Positions 27,194 through 27,803 of a DNA stretch of 27,803 bases are shown here, piece after piece; position 1 is the first letter of the stretch; each line of letters opens with the position of its first letter. Both the position numbers and the translations under genes were made by a program. The notes beneath the pieces were generated by a model, which made no database searches, had not been told where the DNA came from, and saw nothing but the letters and a program-made list of their open reading frames with translations. The DNA lies in assembly GCA_902632575.1 (NCBI GenBank), contig CACPCY010000007.1, forward strand, positions 1 through 27,803. Reading direction: 5' to 3'. This DNA comes from an uncultured Alphaproteobacteria bacterium (GTDB lineage: Bacteria; Pseudomonadota; Alphaproteobacteria; HIMB59).

Positions 27194-27803
27194 TCTCTCT
27201 CCAAATTATTCAAATTCCATTTCAATTTTTTTTTGTTCATTGTAATTTCCATTTTTTTAAATCTTTTCTCAAATTTCCTATTAGAGTTCCTAATAATTGT
27301 TTCAGTATCAAGTCCTAATTTTCTTGATAAATTAATACAAGAAAATAATAAATCTCCTAATTCCTCTTTAATTTTTCTCTTATTATTTGTTTTCATTTCA
27401 TTTGAAAGCTCATTTAATTCCTCTTTTACCTTCTTCAAGGTTCCATTTGCATTTTTCCAATCAAATCCTTCTTTTGCAGCTCTTTTTTGAAGTTTAAGTG
27501 AACGAGTAACAGCAGGCAGGTTTACACTTACACCATCTAAAACAGACTTAGCACCTTTCTTTTTTCTTTCAAATTTTTTTTGAGTTTCCCAAAAATCATT
27601 TACATCTTGAACAGTTTTGATTGACTCATTGCGCATAAAAATATGAGGATGACGAGATTTCATTTTTTTTACACTTGTATCAATGACATCTTCGATTGAG
27701 AATTTCTTTTTTTCAGCAGCAATAACTGAATGATAAATAACTTGAAGTAACAAATCGCCAAGTTCTCCTTCCAGCTCTTTATTATTATTTGACTCAATTG
27801 CTT
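27175..27803 (-). CDS. mazG: MazG nucleoside triphosphate pyrophosphohydrolase, 5' end missing
   Basis: The frame stays open to the right window edge: upstream of an internal TTG, the minus strand reads ELEGELGDLLLQVIYHSVIAA, the metal-binding EELGDLLLQ motif of the first MazG domain. The true start therefore lies outside. About 209 residues are present. FSIEDVIDTSVKKMKSRHPHIF is the usual inter-domain region, and the second MazG domain shows KVKEELNEL, then KEELGDLLFSCINLSRKLG, both with metal-binding glutamates and aspartate. MazG hydrolyses NTPs to NMPs and pyrophosphate, cleansing non-canonical nucleotides or lowering alarmone levels. It overlaps the TolC-family gene by 19 bp. Confidence 0.93.
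   Translation of the reverse strand, partial: AIESNNNKELEGELGDLLLQVIYHSVIAAEKKKFSIEDVIDTSVKKMKSRHPHIFMRNESIKTVQDVNDFWETQKKFERKKKGAKSVLDGVSVNLPAVTRSLKLQKRAAKEGFDWKNANGTLKKVKEELNELSNEMKTNNKRKIKEELGDLLFSCINLSRKLGLDTETIIRNSNRKFEKRFKKMEITMNKKKLKWNLNNLEREWQKSK

Noticed and set aside
27175..27753. A complete 192-residue MazG starting at an internal TTG
   Set aside because: The frame continues upstream to the window edge with the conserved EGELGD part of the MazG metal-binding motif, so the gene is truncated by the window instead.

Overview
The window is a dense, AT-rich stretch of bacterial chromosome. Genes abut or overlap by a few bases, there are no gene-free gaps above about 120 bp, and no tRNA, rRNA, CRISPR array or intact transposon is visible. 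Low GC, streamlined spacing, several probable leaderless or short-leader starts and the gene content (solute-binding-protein transporter, GFA protein, MazG, divergent small-molecule operons) suggest a free-living marine alphaproteobacterium of the SAR11/HIMB59/AEGEAN-169 kind. That placement is inference; no phylogenetic marker was compared.

Left part (1-6292): the tail of a MetE-like methyltransferase, three SnoaL/NTF2-like genes carrying about five such folds, then a sugar-type ABC importer (binding protein, strong hairpin terminator/attenuator, two MalF/MalG-type permeases). No ATPase gene accompanies it.

Sugar-acid module (6395-11019): D-glycerate 3-kinase, HAD-IIB phosphatase, GT81-type glucosyl-3-phosphoglycerate synthase and a GH13 phosphorylase, nearly all overlapping. 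Together they encode a complete predicted glucosylglycerate cycle: 3-phosphoglycerate to glucosyl-3-phosphoglycerate to glucosylglycerate, and back through glucose-1-phosphate plus glycerate to 3-phosphoglycerate. A secreted alginate-lyase-fold protein follows.

Middle (12371-17869): metY-like sulfhydrylase, alpha/beta hydrolase, GFA-family zinc protein, then guaB-guaA. The last 20 bases of guaA (with its stop) are repeated exactly 665 bp downstream. Between the copies lies one gene for a PD-(D/E)XK-nuclease-like protein and a cluster of short repeats. This looks like a tiny integrative element, or the scar of a larger one, at the guaA 3' end.

Right part (18539-27803): a PhzF-family protein, PpnP, an AlaC-type aminotransferase, and an arginine-like module (a P-loop protein resembling DUF1611/DgcN, an ArgC/LysY-like reductase, a divergent ArgB-like kinase, and a convergent ArgD). 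Then, on the minus strand, a LysR regulator, an orphan TolC-family protein and MazG, which runs off the window end.

The strongest leads are the guaA-tail element and the arginine-like module, in which the DUF1611-like protein could be the missing N-acetylglutamate-forming step.
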